DNA from: GCA-002727615 sp964442655
GTDB lineage: Bacteria > Pseudomonadota > Alphaproteobacteria > TMED109
Assembly: GCA_964442655.1 (NCBI GenBank)
Contig: CAYTZM010000001.1
Span: 256,910-320,909, forward strand
Reading direction: 5' to 3'
Length of the DNA stretch: 64,000 bases
Of this stretch, positions 1 to 8,816 are shown in pieces; within the stretch, counting starts at the first letter, position 1, and every line of letters begins with the position of its first letter. Made by a program: the position numbers and the translations under genes. The notes under the pieces were generated by a model, which worked only from the letters and a program-made list of their open reading frames with translations, had not been told where the DNA came from and searched no databases.

Positions 1-522
1 TCGGAGAATTGGAATAGACCAGAGTCAGAAATATCTGATTTGATGGAATTATTAAAATTATATTTAAATAATGAGGCAAAACAATTGTTAAAAAATGATG
101 TTAAGCTCATAGTTATAGGTAGAAGAGATAGATTAGAGGCTTCTATAATAGAGAAAATTAACTATTTAGAAGAAAAAAGTAAAAATAATAAAGGGCTAAA
201 TTTAGTTATTGCATTAGACTATGGAGGAAGAGAAGATATTCGCCAGGCATTTATTAAAATATTAAATAATTATAATAATGAAAGTGATATTTCATTAGAA
301 TTGATTGGTAAAAATTTAATGACTAAGAATATTCCAGATCCAGATTTAATTATTAGGACTAGTGGAGAATATAGAATTAGTAATTTTCTTTTATGGCAAT
401 CAGCCTATTCAGAATATGTTTTTGTAAAGTGTTACTGGCCTGAATTTAATAATGATGAGTACCTAAAGGCATTAGAAGAATTTAAATCAAGAGAAAGAAG
501 ATTTGGAAGTTTAAATGAGTAA
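1..522 (+). CDS. uppS: Isoprenyl (undecaprenyl) diphosphate synthase, 5'-truncated
   Basis: This is the C-terminal part of cis-prenyltransferase UppS, which extends farnesyl diphosphate with isopentenyl diphosphate to undecaprenyl diphosphate, the lipid carrier for peptidoglycan and LPS synthesis. The reading frame is open from base 1 and begins with the family motif SENWNRP. It continues through the ALDYGGREDI segment, the PDPDLIIRTSGEYRISNFLLWQ motif region (RTSGE and the SNFLLWQ helix) and the terminal ALEEFKSRERRFG typical of UppS. The catalytic Asp and the N-terminal third lie upstream of the window. TTG and ATG codons at 40 and 43 are internal, not starts. It overlaps cdsA by 8 bases, the standard uppS-cdsA arrangement. 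Confidence 0.96.
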   Translation, partial: SENWNRPESEISDLMELLKLYLNNEAKQLLKNDVKLIVIGRRDRLEASIIEKINYLEEKSKNNKGLNLVIALDYGGREDIRQAFIKILNNYNNESDISLELIGKNLMTKNIPDPDLIIRTSGEYRISNFLLWQSAYSEYVFVKCYWPEFNNDEYLKALEEFKSRERRFGSLNE

Positions 523-1306
523 TGTTTTTAATAGCACTGATTTCTTTAAAAGAATAATATCTTCATTATTTTTAATTTTAATAGCAGCTATTAGTTTGTT
601 TACAAATAATATTATCTTAATTCTTACCTTGATATTTATTATAATAGTTTTGACTTATGAATGGGTAGTGATTACAGAAAATATAAAAAGTAGTTTATTG
701 TTATTTAGTAGAATTTTAGTTAATATTTCCTTTTTTTCTTTAAGTTTATTTGATTTAAGGTTTTCTATTTTATTTATATTATTAATTACTATTTTAAATA
801 GTTTTGGTAAAAAATATAGCAAAATCAACCAAGTTTATGTGTATATTGGTCCTTTATATATATGTGTGCCATTAATATTGTTTTATGCACTATATATTTC
901 TTCTGAATTTGGTCGTGATTTAATTGTGTGGGGTTTGTTAGTTGTTTGGTTTACAGATATTTTTGCCTATTTAGGAGGCAACCTTTTAAAGGGAAAAAAA
1001 ATGTTTTCAACTGTATCAGCTAATAAAACTTGGTCCGGATTTATATGTGGTTTATTAGGTGCCACGTTAATATCTGTAATTTTATTTACTTTGAAAAATG
1101 AAAGTATAATAGTTGCAATTTTATTTGGAGTTTTTATTTCTCTTGTGGCACAAGTAGGAGATTTTTTTGAAAGTTATATAAAACGTCAACACTCTATCAA
1201 AAACTCAAGCAACTTGATACCAGGTCATGGTGGAATGCTTGATAGACTTGATAGTACTCTTTTTGCTTTTATTTTTATTTATCTTGGAAATATTTGGGTT
1301 AATTAA
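515..1306 (+). CDS. cdsA: Phosphatidate cytidylyltransferase
   Basis: CdsA makes CDP-diacylglycerol from phosphatidic acid and CTP at the inner membrane, the branch point to all phospholipids. The 263-residue protein is almost entirely hydrophobic, with about seven or eight membrane segments. The C-terminal signature is recognisable: a GDFFESYIKR stretch followed by IPGHGGMLDRLDS (PGHGG around residues 236-240). One usually invariant signature position is changed: where the family has K-D, the sequence has K229-N230 (codon AAC at 1202-1204). The gene starts inside the end of uppS and its stop overlaps the dxr start by one base, so translation is probably coupled. Confidence 0.95.
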   Translation: MSNVFNSTDFFKRIISSLFLILIAAISLFTNNIILILTLIFIIIVLTYEWVVITENIKSSLLLFSRILVNISFFSLSLFDLRFSILFILLITILNSFGKKYSKINQVYVYIGPLYICVPLILFYALYISSEFGRDLIVWGLLVVWFTDIFAYLGGNLLKGKKMFSTVSANKTWSGFICGLLGATLISVILFTLKNESIIVAILFGVFISLVAQVGDFFESYIKRQHSIKNSSNLIPGHGGMLDRLDSTLFAFIFIYLGNIWVN

Positions 1307-2475
1307 TGAATAATAATAAGAGAAGTATTTCTATTTTTGGAGTTACTGGTTCAGTTGGTAAAGCAACTCAGGCAGTGTTAAAAAATCATTTAGATGATTT
1401 TGAAGTAGATACTATTGTTGCAAAAAGTAATTTTAAAGATTTGATTAAGTCTGCTAAATTATTACACCCTAAGTTAGTTGTAATTGCTGAAAGTTGTTTT
1501 TATGAAGATATTAAACAATCTTTAAATAAATATGATATCGAAGTAGCTTCAGGAGAAAAAGCAATTTTGGAAGCTTCTAAGAGGAAAGTAGATATTTTTA
1601 TTGCTGCAATAATGGGTTATTCTGGTTTATACACTACTTATTCTTGTATTCCTTATGTTAAATCTATTGCATTAGCAAATAAAGAGTCATTGGTCTGTGC
1701 AGGAAGTTTAATTATGGACGCAGCAAAAATTTATAATTGTAAAATTATTCCAATTGATTCTGAGCATAATACTTTATTTCAATTATTAGATGAATCAAGT
1801 CAAAGCTATTTAAAAAAAATTATTATTACTGCTTCTGGCGGACCTTTCTTAAATTTACAAAAAGAAGATTTAGAACATGTTACACCTGAGAACGCAATTA
1901 AGCATCCTATATGGAAAATGGGAGCAAAAATTAGTGTAGATTCTGCTACTTTAATGAACAAGGGTCTAGAATTAATTGAGGCTGCATATTTATTTAATAT
2001 AGATACGTCTAAAATAGATATATTAATACATCCACAATCTATTATTCATGCATTTATAGAATATATAGATGGTATTATGAAGGCAGGAATGTATGATCCT
2101 GATATGAAAATTCCAATAGCTTATGCATTGCATTATCCAAATAGGAAAATAAATAATTCTAAAAAAATAAATTTAACACTTATTAAAAATTTAAACTTTC
2201 AAGAAATAAATAAATCTTTATTTAATTCAGTAGATATTTGTCGTTCTGCATTTAAATCTGGTCCTTCATATTTAATAGCTTTAAATGCTTCTAATGAAGT
2301 TGCAGTAAATGCATTTTTAAATAAAAGAATTACTTTTAATAATATTACAGTAATAATAGAAAAAGTGTTATCTAATAATTTTCAAACAAAAATATCTAGA
2401 ATTAATGATATTATAGAAGTTGATAAAAAGGCAAGAAGTATAGCTGATAGTTATATAAATAAAGGTTCTTTATAA
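1306..2475 (+). CDS. dxr: 1-deoxy-D-xylulose 5-phosphate reductoisomerase
   Basis: Dxr catalyses the committed MEP-pathway step, the NADPH-dependent rearrangement and reduction of DXP to 2-C-methyl-D-erythritol 4-phosphate. Visible signatures are the N-terminal nucleotide-binding GVTGSVGKAT, the central LANKESLV, the metal site IDSEHNTLFQLL, the SGGPF loop and the active-site helix HPIWKMGAKISVDSATLMNK. Length (389 aa) is normal. The start ATG overlaps the cdsA stop (TAATG), and the stop touches the rseP start in the same way. With ispDF at 34646-35839, the window contributes three MEP-pathway activities, and UppS upstream uses the product. Confidence 0.97.
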   Translation: MNNNKRSISIFGVTGSVGKATQAVLKNHLDDFEVDTIVAKSNFKDLIKSAKLLHPKLVVIAESCFYEDIKQSLNKYDIEVASGEKAILEASKRKVDIFIAAIMGYSGLYTTYSCIPYVKSIALANKESLVCAGSLIMDAAKIYNCKIIPIDSEHNTLFQLLDESSQSYLKKIIITASGGPFLNLQKEDLEHVTPENAIKHPIWKMGAKISVDSATLMNKGLELIEAAYLFNIDTSKIDILIHPQSIIHAFIEYIDGIMKAGMYDPDMKIPIAYALHYPNRKINNSKKINLTLIKNLNFQEINKSLFNSVDICRSAFKSGPSYLIALNASNEVAVNAFLNKRITFNNITVIIEKVLSNNFQTKISRINDIIEVDKKARSIADSYINKGSL

Positions 2476-3572
2476 TGGTTATTTTTTGGTTTTTAATATT
2501 ATTAACAGTAATAGTTTTTGTGCATGAAATGGGCCATTATGTAATAGCTAGGATTAATGGAGTTAAAGTAGATGTGTTTTCTATAGGTTTTGGTCAAGAA
2601 CTGTTTGGCTGGAATGATAAACTTGGTACTCGGTGGAAAGTTTGTGTTATTCCATTAGGTGGTTATGTAAAATTTTTTGGTGACGCAAATTTAGCTAGTT
2701 CATTAAGTGATGAAAATATACAAAAACTTGATAAAAAAGATTTATATAAAACTTTTATTAGTAAATCACTGTTACAAAAATTTGCAATAGTATTTGCTGG
2801 GCCATTAGCTAATTTTATTTTTGCAATTATTGTTTTTTTCTTAATATTTATAGTTAATGGAGTTGTAAAGGATGTTACAGTTTTAAATGATGTTGATAAG
2901 GTTGTTAAGGGCTCACCTGCATATAAGTCAGGATTTATTAAAGATGATATTATTATTAAAATTGATGATATAAATACAAATAATTTTACTGATATTAAAG
3001 AGATTGTGGAAAAAAATCCAAATAATGAATTATCTTTTACAATTATTAGGTATGGTAAGGAAAAAATTTTATTAGTTACTCCAGAAATAAAAGAAATTGT
3101 TAATTCTGAAGGAGAGAAAAGTTATGTTGGTAGAATAGGTATAAGTCCTAAATTTCAGGTTATTTATGAAAATATTGGTTTTTTAGGATCTATTAAAAAA
3201 GCATTTTTAGACACTTATATTTTTACGATTAAAACTTTTCAGGGTATTTCAGAAATTTTATTGGGAAAGAGAAGTGCTTCAGAATTAGGTGGCCCGATAA
3301 TGATAGCTAATGTAGCAGGAGAGGCCGCAGATAAAGGGATAGAAACTTTTTTATTTATTATGGCAATTATTTCAATAAATTTAGGATTAATTAATTTATT
3401 TCCAATTCCTCTTCTAGATGGAGGGCATTTGTTTTTGTTTGTAATTCAAGCAGTAAAAGGTTCTCCTATTAATGAGAATTTTTTAAAGTATTATTCTATG
3501 TTGGGTTTAGTAATTTTAATGGGGCTTATGATTCTGGTATTTTATAATGATTTATTTAAGTTGTTTAATTAA
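2475..3572 (+). CDS. rseP: RIP metalloprotease RseP (site-2 protease)
   Basis: An inner-membrane zinc metalloprotease that cleaves membrane-embedded substrates such as anti-sigma factors and signal-peptide remnants. The first membrane segment holds the HEMGH zinc motif (H17, E18, H21). A second motif, NLFPIPLLDGGH, near residues 312-323 supplies the third metal ligand (the Asp of LDG). Between them a single recognisable PDZ domain (SPAYKSGFIKDDIIIKID) occupies roughly residues 125-205; enteric RseP has two. The 365-residue length fits the alphaproteobacterial form. It lies directly before bamA, the usual neighbour in the envelope-biogenesis cluster. Confidence 0.95.
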   Translation: MVIFWFLILLTVIVFVHEMGHYVIARINGVKVDVFSIGFGQELFGWNDKLGTRWKVCVIPLGGYVKFFGDANLASSLSDENIQKLDKKDLYKTFISKSLLQKFAIVFAGPLANFIFAIIVFFLIFIVNGVVKDVTVLNDVDKVVKGSPAYKSGFIKDDIIIKIDDINTNNFTDIKEIVEKNPNNELSFTIIRYGKEKILLVTPEIKEIVNSEGEKSYVGRIGISPKFQVIYENIGFLGSIKKAFLDTYIFTIKTFQGISEILLGKRSASELGGPIMIANVAGEAADKGIETFLFIMAIISINLGLINLFPIPLLDGGHLFLFVIQAVKGSPINENFLKYYSMLGLVILMGLMILVFYNDLFKLFN

Positions 3573-3612
3573 GTATAATAAATCATAATAAGTTAATTTT
3601 ATAAGGTTAAAT

Positions 3613-5865
3613 ATGTTGAATAAAGTATTTTTATTTTTTTTACTCTTTATAGTTTTTTTAGGTAAAGTTGTTGCACAAGACTATATAAAGAAGATTGTTA
3701 TAGAAGGAAATCAAAGAGTTGAGGTAGAAACTATCAATTCATATTTAGGTATTAAACCTGGTGATATTTTTGAACAAGAATCTTTAAACAGTTCTTTAAA
3801 AAATTTATTTGCTTCAGGTTTGTTTTCTGATGTTAAGATTAATAGACAAGATTCGACATTAATTATTAGAGTTTTAGAGAATCCAATAATAAATCGAGTT
3901 GTTTTTGAAGGAAATAAAGACCTGGATGATGAAGAATTGCAAACAGAAATTAGAATTAAATCCAGATCTTTGTTTACACGTACTAGAGTTCAAACAGATA
4001 TAGATAGAATTTTGAACTTATATAAAAGTAATGGAAATTTCTCTGCAAAAGTTAATCCAAAGGTTATTAGTTTGCCACAGAATAGAGTGGATATTATATT
4101 TGAAATTGAAGAAGGAGAAACTACGGTAATTGGTTCAATCACTTTTAATGGTAACACTGAATTTTCTGATAGACGTTTGAGAGATATAATAATAACTAGA
4201 CAAACTAGATGGTATTCTATTTTGTCTTCTAGTGATAAATATGATCCTGATCAAATATCGGCTGATAATGACTTGTTAAGAAATCATTACAAGAATAATG
4301 GTTTTGCAGATATAGAAGTTAAATCTGGTGTTGCTCAATTAGATAAATCTAAATCAAGTTTTAATATAATATTTAACATAGTTGAAGGAGTTCAGTATGA
4401 GTTTGGCAAAATTGTAATAGTTACGGATAATAACGATATAGAATTAAGTGAACTAAGTTCTATATTGCCTATAGAGGAAGGGGATATTTATAGTTCAAAT
4501 AAAATTGAAGAAAGTATAAAATTAATAAATAAGAGTGTTGCTTCGCAAGGCTTTCCTTTTACTGAAACTATTCCTGAAGTAGATAGAGTCAAAGATACTA
4601 ATAAAATATCTATAGTTTTAAGAATTAATGAGGCTCCAAAAAAATATATAAATAGGATTTATATTACAGGAAATAATAGAACCTTAGATTCTGTTATTAG
4701 GAGAAATATGAGAGTTTCAGAAGGTGATGCATATGTACCTGGTTTGATAGCCAGGTCTAAGACTTTAATAGGAAATTTAGGATTCTTTTCAAAACTTGAT
4801 ATTAAAGAGGTTCCAACAGAAAAATATGGTTATTCAGATTTGAGAGTCTCAGTTGTTGAACAGTCAACAGGACAACTTTCTTTTGGAGGGGGTTATTCAA
4901 GTCAACTTGGTGGGATGTTAAATGTTGGAATTTCTGAGAAGAATTTTTTAGGAAGAGGTCAGACACTTGATCTTAATGTTAGACTATCTGAAAGAGAAAC
5001 AGATTATAATGCAGGGTTTATGGAGCCAGCATTTATGAATAGAGATATTCAGGCTTCAGCAAACTTATTTAATAATGAGATGGATTATAAAGAGAGTAGC
5101 TATACGCTAGAAAGAGAAGGTTTTTCCTTTAATACTTCATTTAGCTTGTCTGAATATCTCCATCAAAGTCTAGGATATAGTTTTGAAGAAAGAGATTTAA
5201 CACCTGGAGCATTAGCATCAGCTTCCATTATAGCTGAAAAAGGTACAACCGCTATTTCTATGTTATCTACTTCATTAACCTATAATAGTCTAGATAGTAA
5301 TCTTAATCCTACTGAAGGATATAAAATTACTGGGGGTAGTTCTTTTGCTGGTATAGGTGGTGATAAAAATTTTTTAAAATTATATAATAATGCTAATTAT
5401 TATGAATCTCTTAATGATGATTTAGTAATTTTAGATTTTGGATATACTTTGGGTATTGTTACAGGATTGGGAGAGGATATTTTAATTTCTGATCGTTTCT
5501 TTTTAGGAGACTCAAGGTTTAGAGGTTTTGAACAAGCAGGTATAGGTCCTCGTGATGTAGTTAGCGGAGATTCTTTAGGAGGAAATATATCTTATACGGG
5601 TAGTGTAAAAGCAAGTTTTGGTGTTGGGCTTCCACCAGAAATAGGCGTAAAAGGTATTATTTTTACAACATTTGGAACTTTAACTGATATTGATAAAGCT
5701 ACGGGTGCTTATCATGATGATAGTTCTTTAAGGTTGTCATCTGGAATGGGAGTATCTTGGGCTTCGCCTTTTGGTCCAATTAGTGTTATGTTTTCTCATG
5801 CATTGCTAAAAGAAGATTACGATAAAACTGAGTCAATTTCATTTGGTATAGGAACTAATTTTTAA
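3613..5865 (+). CDS. bamA: Outer membrane protein assembly factor BamA
   Basis: BamA is the essential Omp85-family core of the machine that folds beta-barrel proteins into the outer membrane. The product begins with a signal peptide (hydrophobic residues 5-18, cleavage after VVAQ). About five POTRA repeats follow to roughly residue 410; several contain the repeat-typical GNxxxxDxx pattern such as EGNKDLDDEEL and NGNTEFSDRRLRD. The rest is a 16-strand barrel with the lid-lock motif RFRGFE around residues 635-640. The final residue is Phe, the expected C-terminal barrel signal. A 40-base gap with a TAAGG ribosome site separates it from rseP. Confidence 0.97.
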   Translation: MLNKVFLFFLLFIVFLGKVVAQDYIKKIVIEGNQRVEVETINSYLGIKPGDIFEQESLNSSLKNLFASGLFSDVKINRQDSTLIIRVLENPIINRVVFEGNKDLDDEELQTEIRIKSRSLFTRTRVQTDIDRILNLYKSNGNFSAKVNPKVISLPQNRVDIIFEIEEGETTVIGSITFNGNTEFSDRRLRDIIITRQTRWYSILSSSDKYDPDQISADNDLLRNHYKNNGFADIEVKSGVAQLDKSKSSFNIIFNIVEGVQYEFGKIVIVTDNNDIELSELSSILPIEEGDIYSSNKIEESIKLINKSVASQGFPFTETIPEVDRVKDTNKISIVLRINEAPKKYINRIYITGNNRTLDSVIRRNMRVSEGDAYVPGLIARSKTLIGNLGFFSKLDIKEVPTEKYGYSDLRVSVVEQSTGQLSFGGGYSSQLGGMLNVGISEKNFLGRGQTLDLNVRLSERETDYNAGFMEPAFMNRDIQASANLFNNEMDYKESSYTLEREGFSFNTSFSLSEYLHQSLGYSFEERDLTPGALASASIIAEKGTTAISMLSTSLTYNSLDSNLNPTEGYKITGGSSFAGIGGDKNFLKLYNNANYYESLNDDLVILDFGYTLGIVTGLGEDILISDRFFLGDSRFRGFEQAGIGPRDVVSGDSLGGNISYTGSVKASFGVGLPPEIGVKGIIFTTFGTLTDIDKATGAYHDDSSLRLSSGMGVSWASPFGPISVMFSHALLKEDYDKTESISFGIGTNF

Positions 5866-5889
5866 AAATAGTATAAAAAAGGAGATATT

Positions 5890-6498
5890 ATGAAATTTTT
5901 ATTAAAAATCATTTTTTTAGTTAATTTGTTATTGATTTTTTCAACAGTAGCTTTTTCTCAAGAAGATTCTACTGAAAGTGTTGAAGTTGAAAAGGATAAT
6001 TTATCAGTCAGTGGGCAAGAATTTCCTATTTCTGTAGTAGACATGCAATTTATAGTATCAAAATCTACAGCTGCAGTAAAAGTAAGAGAGTATTTAGAGA
6101 ATATGAAGTCAAAATTTGGGGCAGAGATTAAAGATGAAGAAGAAGTTTTAAAACAAATGCAGGAAGAATTAGGCAGTCAACGTTCTATATTACCACCAGA
6201 TGAATTTTCAGCTATGGAAAATGACTTTAGGAAAAAAGTAGAGAAATTACAGAAAACTGTAGCTGACAAAAATCAACTTTTAGAGAATATGCTATCTCAG
6301 AGTATAAATATTATTCAAACAGAGGCTATTAAAATTATTACTAATATTGGACGTGAGAAAGGTTTAGCCCTTGTATTGGATACTAGTAGTGTAGTAATAG
6401 CAGCAGATTCTATTAATATTTCTAAAATTGTAATTGAAAGGTTAAATACTAATTTAGAAGAAGTAGATATGAGTAAAATTATGGAATCATTAAAATAA
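5890..6498 (+). CDS. skp: Periplasmic chaperone Skp/OmpH family protein
   Basis: Skp is a trimeric jellyfish-shaped periplasmic chaperone that holds unfolded outer-membrane proteins for BamA. The protein (202 aa) has a clear signal peptide (residues 1-23, ending AFSQ). A short core strand follows (FPISVVDMQFIVSKSTA), then a long charged coiled-coil tentacle around residues 65-135, then a returning strand GLALVLDTSSVVIAA. That order is the OmpH/Skp fold. A good AAAGGAG ribosome site precedes the ATG. Position between bamA and lpxD is the conserved one. The acidic stretch after the signal peptide is slightly longer than in enteric Skp. Confidence 0.92.
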   Translation: MKFLLKIIFLVNLLLIFSTVAFSQEDSTESVEVEKDNLSVSGQEFPISVVDMQFIVSKSTAAVKVREYLENMKSKFGAEIKDEEEVLKQMQEELGSQRSILPPDEFSAMENDFRKKVEKLQKTVADKNQLLENMLSQSINIIQTEAIKIITNIGREKGLALVLDTSSVVIAADSINISKIVIERLNTNLEEVDMSKIMESLK

Positions 6499-6523
6499 GA
6501 TTATTAACCGGTTAGAAACAAAT

Positions 6524-7540
6524 ATGTTGCATAATAGTTTTCATAAAGTAATGGGTCCTTATTCAATTGCAAATTTAGCTAGTTTAGTAAAAGCTAAAGT
6601 ATATAATAATGACCCTAAGGCTTTAATTAAAGGAGCAGCAGATATAGATAATGCTTCTGAAGGATATATAACTTTTATTAGCATAAAAAAAACATTAAAT
6701 AAATTAAAGAAAAGCAATGCTTCAGCTTGTTTAATAAATAAATATGACCCAGATTATTTTTCTAATAATATGGTTTATTTAGAAGTAAGTGACCCACACG
6801 CTGCGTTTGCTTTGATTTCTCAAAAATTTTATCCAACAGAATCTGTAATTCCTAAAATTAGTAAAAATTGCGAAATATCAGATAAGAGTAATTATAATAA
6901 TTCTATTAGAGTCGACTCGTATAGTGTTATTGAGGAAAAAGTTACTATAGGAAGTAATGTATGGATAGGAAGTAATTGTTATATTGGTAAAGGAGTAATT
7001 ATAGGGGATGGAACAAGGGTATTATCTAACACATCAATAGAATGTGCAGAAATAGGTAAAAATGTTTTAATTTATAGTGGAGTTAGAATAGGACAAAAAG
7101 GCTTTGGTTTTGCACCAACTAAATCAGGTCATGTTCCAATTCCTCAGTTAGGAATTGTAAAAATAGAGGATAACGTAGAAATAGGAGCAAATTCATGTGT
7201 AGATAGAGGGAGTTATGGGGATACTATAATAGGTAAAGGAACCTTTATTGATAATTTAGTGCATATTGCGCATAATGTAAAAATTGGTAAATATTGTGCT
7301 ATTGCTGGACAAGTAGGAATAGCAGGGAGTGCAGTTATAGATGATTATTGTATGTTTGGAGGACAAGTGGGGATAGGGGGTCATATTAATGTTGGAAAAG
7401 CTGTTCAAGCTGGAGGTCAATCTGGTATAACGAAGAGTGTAAAAGCTGGGTCAAAAGTTAGTGGTACACCTGCTGTATCATTGAATGATTATCATAGACA
7501 GGCAATATTACTTAATAAATTAACAAAAAGTAAGGGTTAA
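6524..7540 (+). CDS. lpxD: UDP-3-O-(3-hydroxyacyl)glucosamine N-acyltransferase
   Basis: LpxD adds the N-linked hydroxyacyl chain in the third step of lipid A synthesis, using acyl-ACP. The N-terminal uridine-binding domain (about residues 10-105, with ISIKKTLNKL) is followed by a left-handed beta-helix of hexapeptide repeats (IGSNVWIGSNCYIGKGVIIG and further turns). The catalytic region is DNLVHIAHNVKIG (catalytic His in the HIAHN motif). The C-terminal segment GTPAVSLNDYHRQ closes the helix. No strong ribosome site precedes this ATG; a second ATG nine codons on (before GPYSIANLA) is a possible start. Confidence 0.96.
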   Translation: MLHNSFHKVMGPYSIANLASLVKAKVYNNDPKALIKGAADIDNASEGYITFISIKKTLNKLKKSNASACLINKYDPDYFSNNMVYLEVSDPHAAFALISQKFYPTESVIPKISKNCEISDKSNYNNSIRVDSYSVIEEKVTIGSNVWIGSNCYIGKGVIIGDGTRVLSNTSIECAEIGKNVLIYSGVRIGQKGFGFAPTKSGHVPIPQLGIVKIEDNVEIGANSCVDRGSYGDTIIGKGTFIDNLVHIAHNVKIGKYCAIAGQVGIAGSAVIDDYCMFGGQVGIGGHINVGKAVQAGGQSGITKSVKAGSKVSGTPAVSLNDYHRQAILLNKLTKSKG

Positions 7541-7546
7541 TATGCG

Positions 7547-8020
7547 ATGACAAAAGAAACTTCTTCAAATAACTTAGAGGCATTAGATATAGAAAATATT
7601 CTACAAATGCTACCACATCGTTACCCAATGCTAATGATTGATAAAGTAACAAATATTAAGCTTGGACACGCAGCTTTAGGAATTAAAAACGTAACGGCTA
7701 ATGAACAATATTTTGTTGGGCACTTTCCTAAAAGAATGATTATGCCAGGAGTTCTTATGATAGAAGCAATGGCACAAACTTGTGCTGTATTAGTTATAAA
7801 AACAATAGGAAAAAAGGCAGAAGGAATTCTTGTATACTTTATGTCTGTTGATGGAGCAAAATTTCGAAAACCAGTAGTTCCTGGTGATCAGCTTAATATT
7901 AAAGTAGTTAAAGAACAACATAGAGGAAATGTATGGAAATTTACTTGTAATTGTTTTGTTGAAGACGTAAAAGTTTCTGAAGCAATAATAACAGCAATGA
8001 TATCAGAAAAAAATGAATAA
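7547..8020 (+). CDS. fabZ: 3-hydroxyacyl-ACP dehydratase FabZ
   Basis: FabZ dehydrates 3-hydroxyacyl-ACP in fatty-acid elongation and so competes with lipid A synthesis for hydroxyacyl-ACP, which explains its place between lpxD and lpxA. The hot-dog fold motif is clear: PHRYPMLMIDKV, then GHFPKRMIMPGVLMIEAMAQ with catalytic His59 and Glu73. Length (157 aa) is normal. It begins 6 bases after the lpxD stop, and its last 8 bases overlap lpxA, so coupling is likely. Confidence 0.97.
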   Translation: MTKETSSNNLEALDIENILQMLPHRYPMLMIDKVTNIKLGHAALGIKNVTANEQYFVGHFPKRMIMPGVLMIEAMAQTCAVLVIKTIGKKAEGILVYFMSVDGAKFRKPVVPGDQLNIKVVKEQHRGNVWKFTCNCFVEDVKVSEAIITAMISEKNE

Positions 8021-8816
8021 CATACACCCAACTGCTATAATTGACCCTTCTGCTAAATTGGATAGTACTGTAAGTGTTGGAGCTTACTCTATTATTGGTC
8101 CTAACGTAAAAATTGATAAGGATACAGAATTAAAATCTAATGTTATTATTTCAGGGTATACTGCTATTGGTAAATCTTGTATAATATATCCTTTTTCAGT
8201 TTTAGGAAATCCTCCACAAGATTTGAAATTTAGTGGAGAAAAATCTGATCTTATTATTGGTGATAATAATGTTATTAGAGAACATGTTACTATGAATCCA
8301 GGAACTAAAGGTGGTGGATTAATAACTAAACTTGGTAATAATTGTTTAATAATGATTGGAGCTCATATTGCTCATGATTGTATGATTGGAAACAATGTCA
8401 TATTGGCTAATAATGCTTCTTTAGCCGGACATGTGATAGTTGATGATTATGCTATTTTAGGAGGTTTAAGTGGTGTTCATCAATTTTGCAGGGTTGGCTG
8501 TCATGCAATGGTAGGAGGGCTATCAGCTGTTGAAAATGATGTTATTCCCTATGGTTCTGTAGTAGGTAATAGAGCTTACTTATCTGGATTAAATATTATT
8601 GGTTTAAAACGAAGAGGTTTTTCAAGAGAAGTAATTCATGACTTAAGAAAAGCATACAGATTATTATTTGCACCAGAAGGTACAATTCAAGAAAGACTTA
8701 AAGATGTTTCTGATGAATTTAATAAAAATGAACCTGTTATGGATATAGTAAAATTTATTGGAGGAAATGCTAGTCGTGCAATCTGCCAACCAAAAAATGG
8801 AAATAAAAGCTCGTAA
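8013..8816 (+). CDS. lpxA: UDP-N-acetylglucosamine acyltransferase
   Basis: LpxA catalyses the first lipid A step, transfer of a 3-hydroxyacyl chain from ACP to UDP-GlcNAc. The 267-residue protein is a hexapeptide-repeat beta-helix starting IHPTAIIDPSAKL. It carries the family loop FSVLGNPPQDLKF and the active-site IGAHIAHDC (the two His at residues 118 and 121; the second aligns with the catalytic base). The C-terminal helical domain (GLKRRGFSREVIHDLRKAYRLLF) is complete. It overlaps fabZ by 8 bases and lpxI by about 20 bases. Confidence 0.97.
   Translation: MNNIHPTAIIDPSAKLDSTVSVGAYSIIGPNVKIDKDTELKSNVIISGYTAIGKSCIIYPFSVLGNPPQDLKFSGEKSDLIIGDNNVIREHVTMNPGTKGGGLITKLGNNCLIMIGAHIAHDCMIGNNVILANNASLAGHVIVDDYAILGGLSGVHQFCRVGCHAMVGGLSAVENDVIPYGSVVGNRAYLSGLNIIGLKRRGFSREVIHDLRKAYRLLFAPEGTIQERLKDVSDEFNKNEPVMDIVKFIGGNASRAICQPKNGNKSS

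Noticed and set aside
8758..8796. Longer start for lpxI at 8758
   Set aside because: The extra 13 residues lie inside lpxA and do not match LpxI; the ATG at 8797 gives the normal N-terminus.
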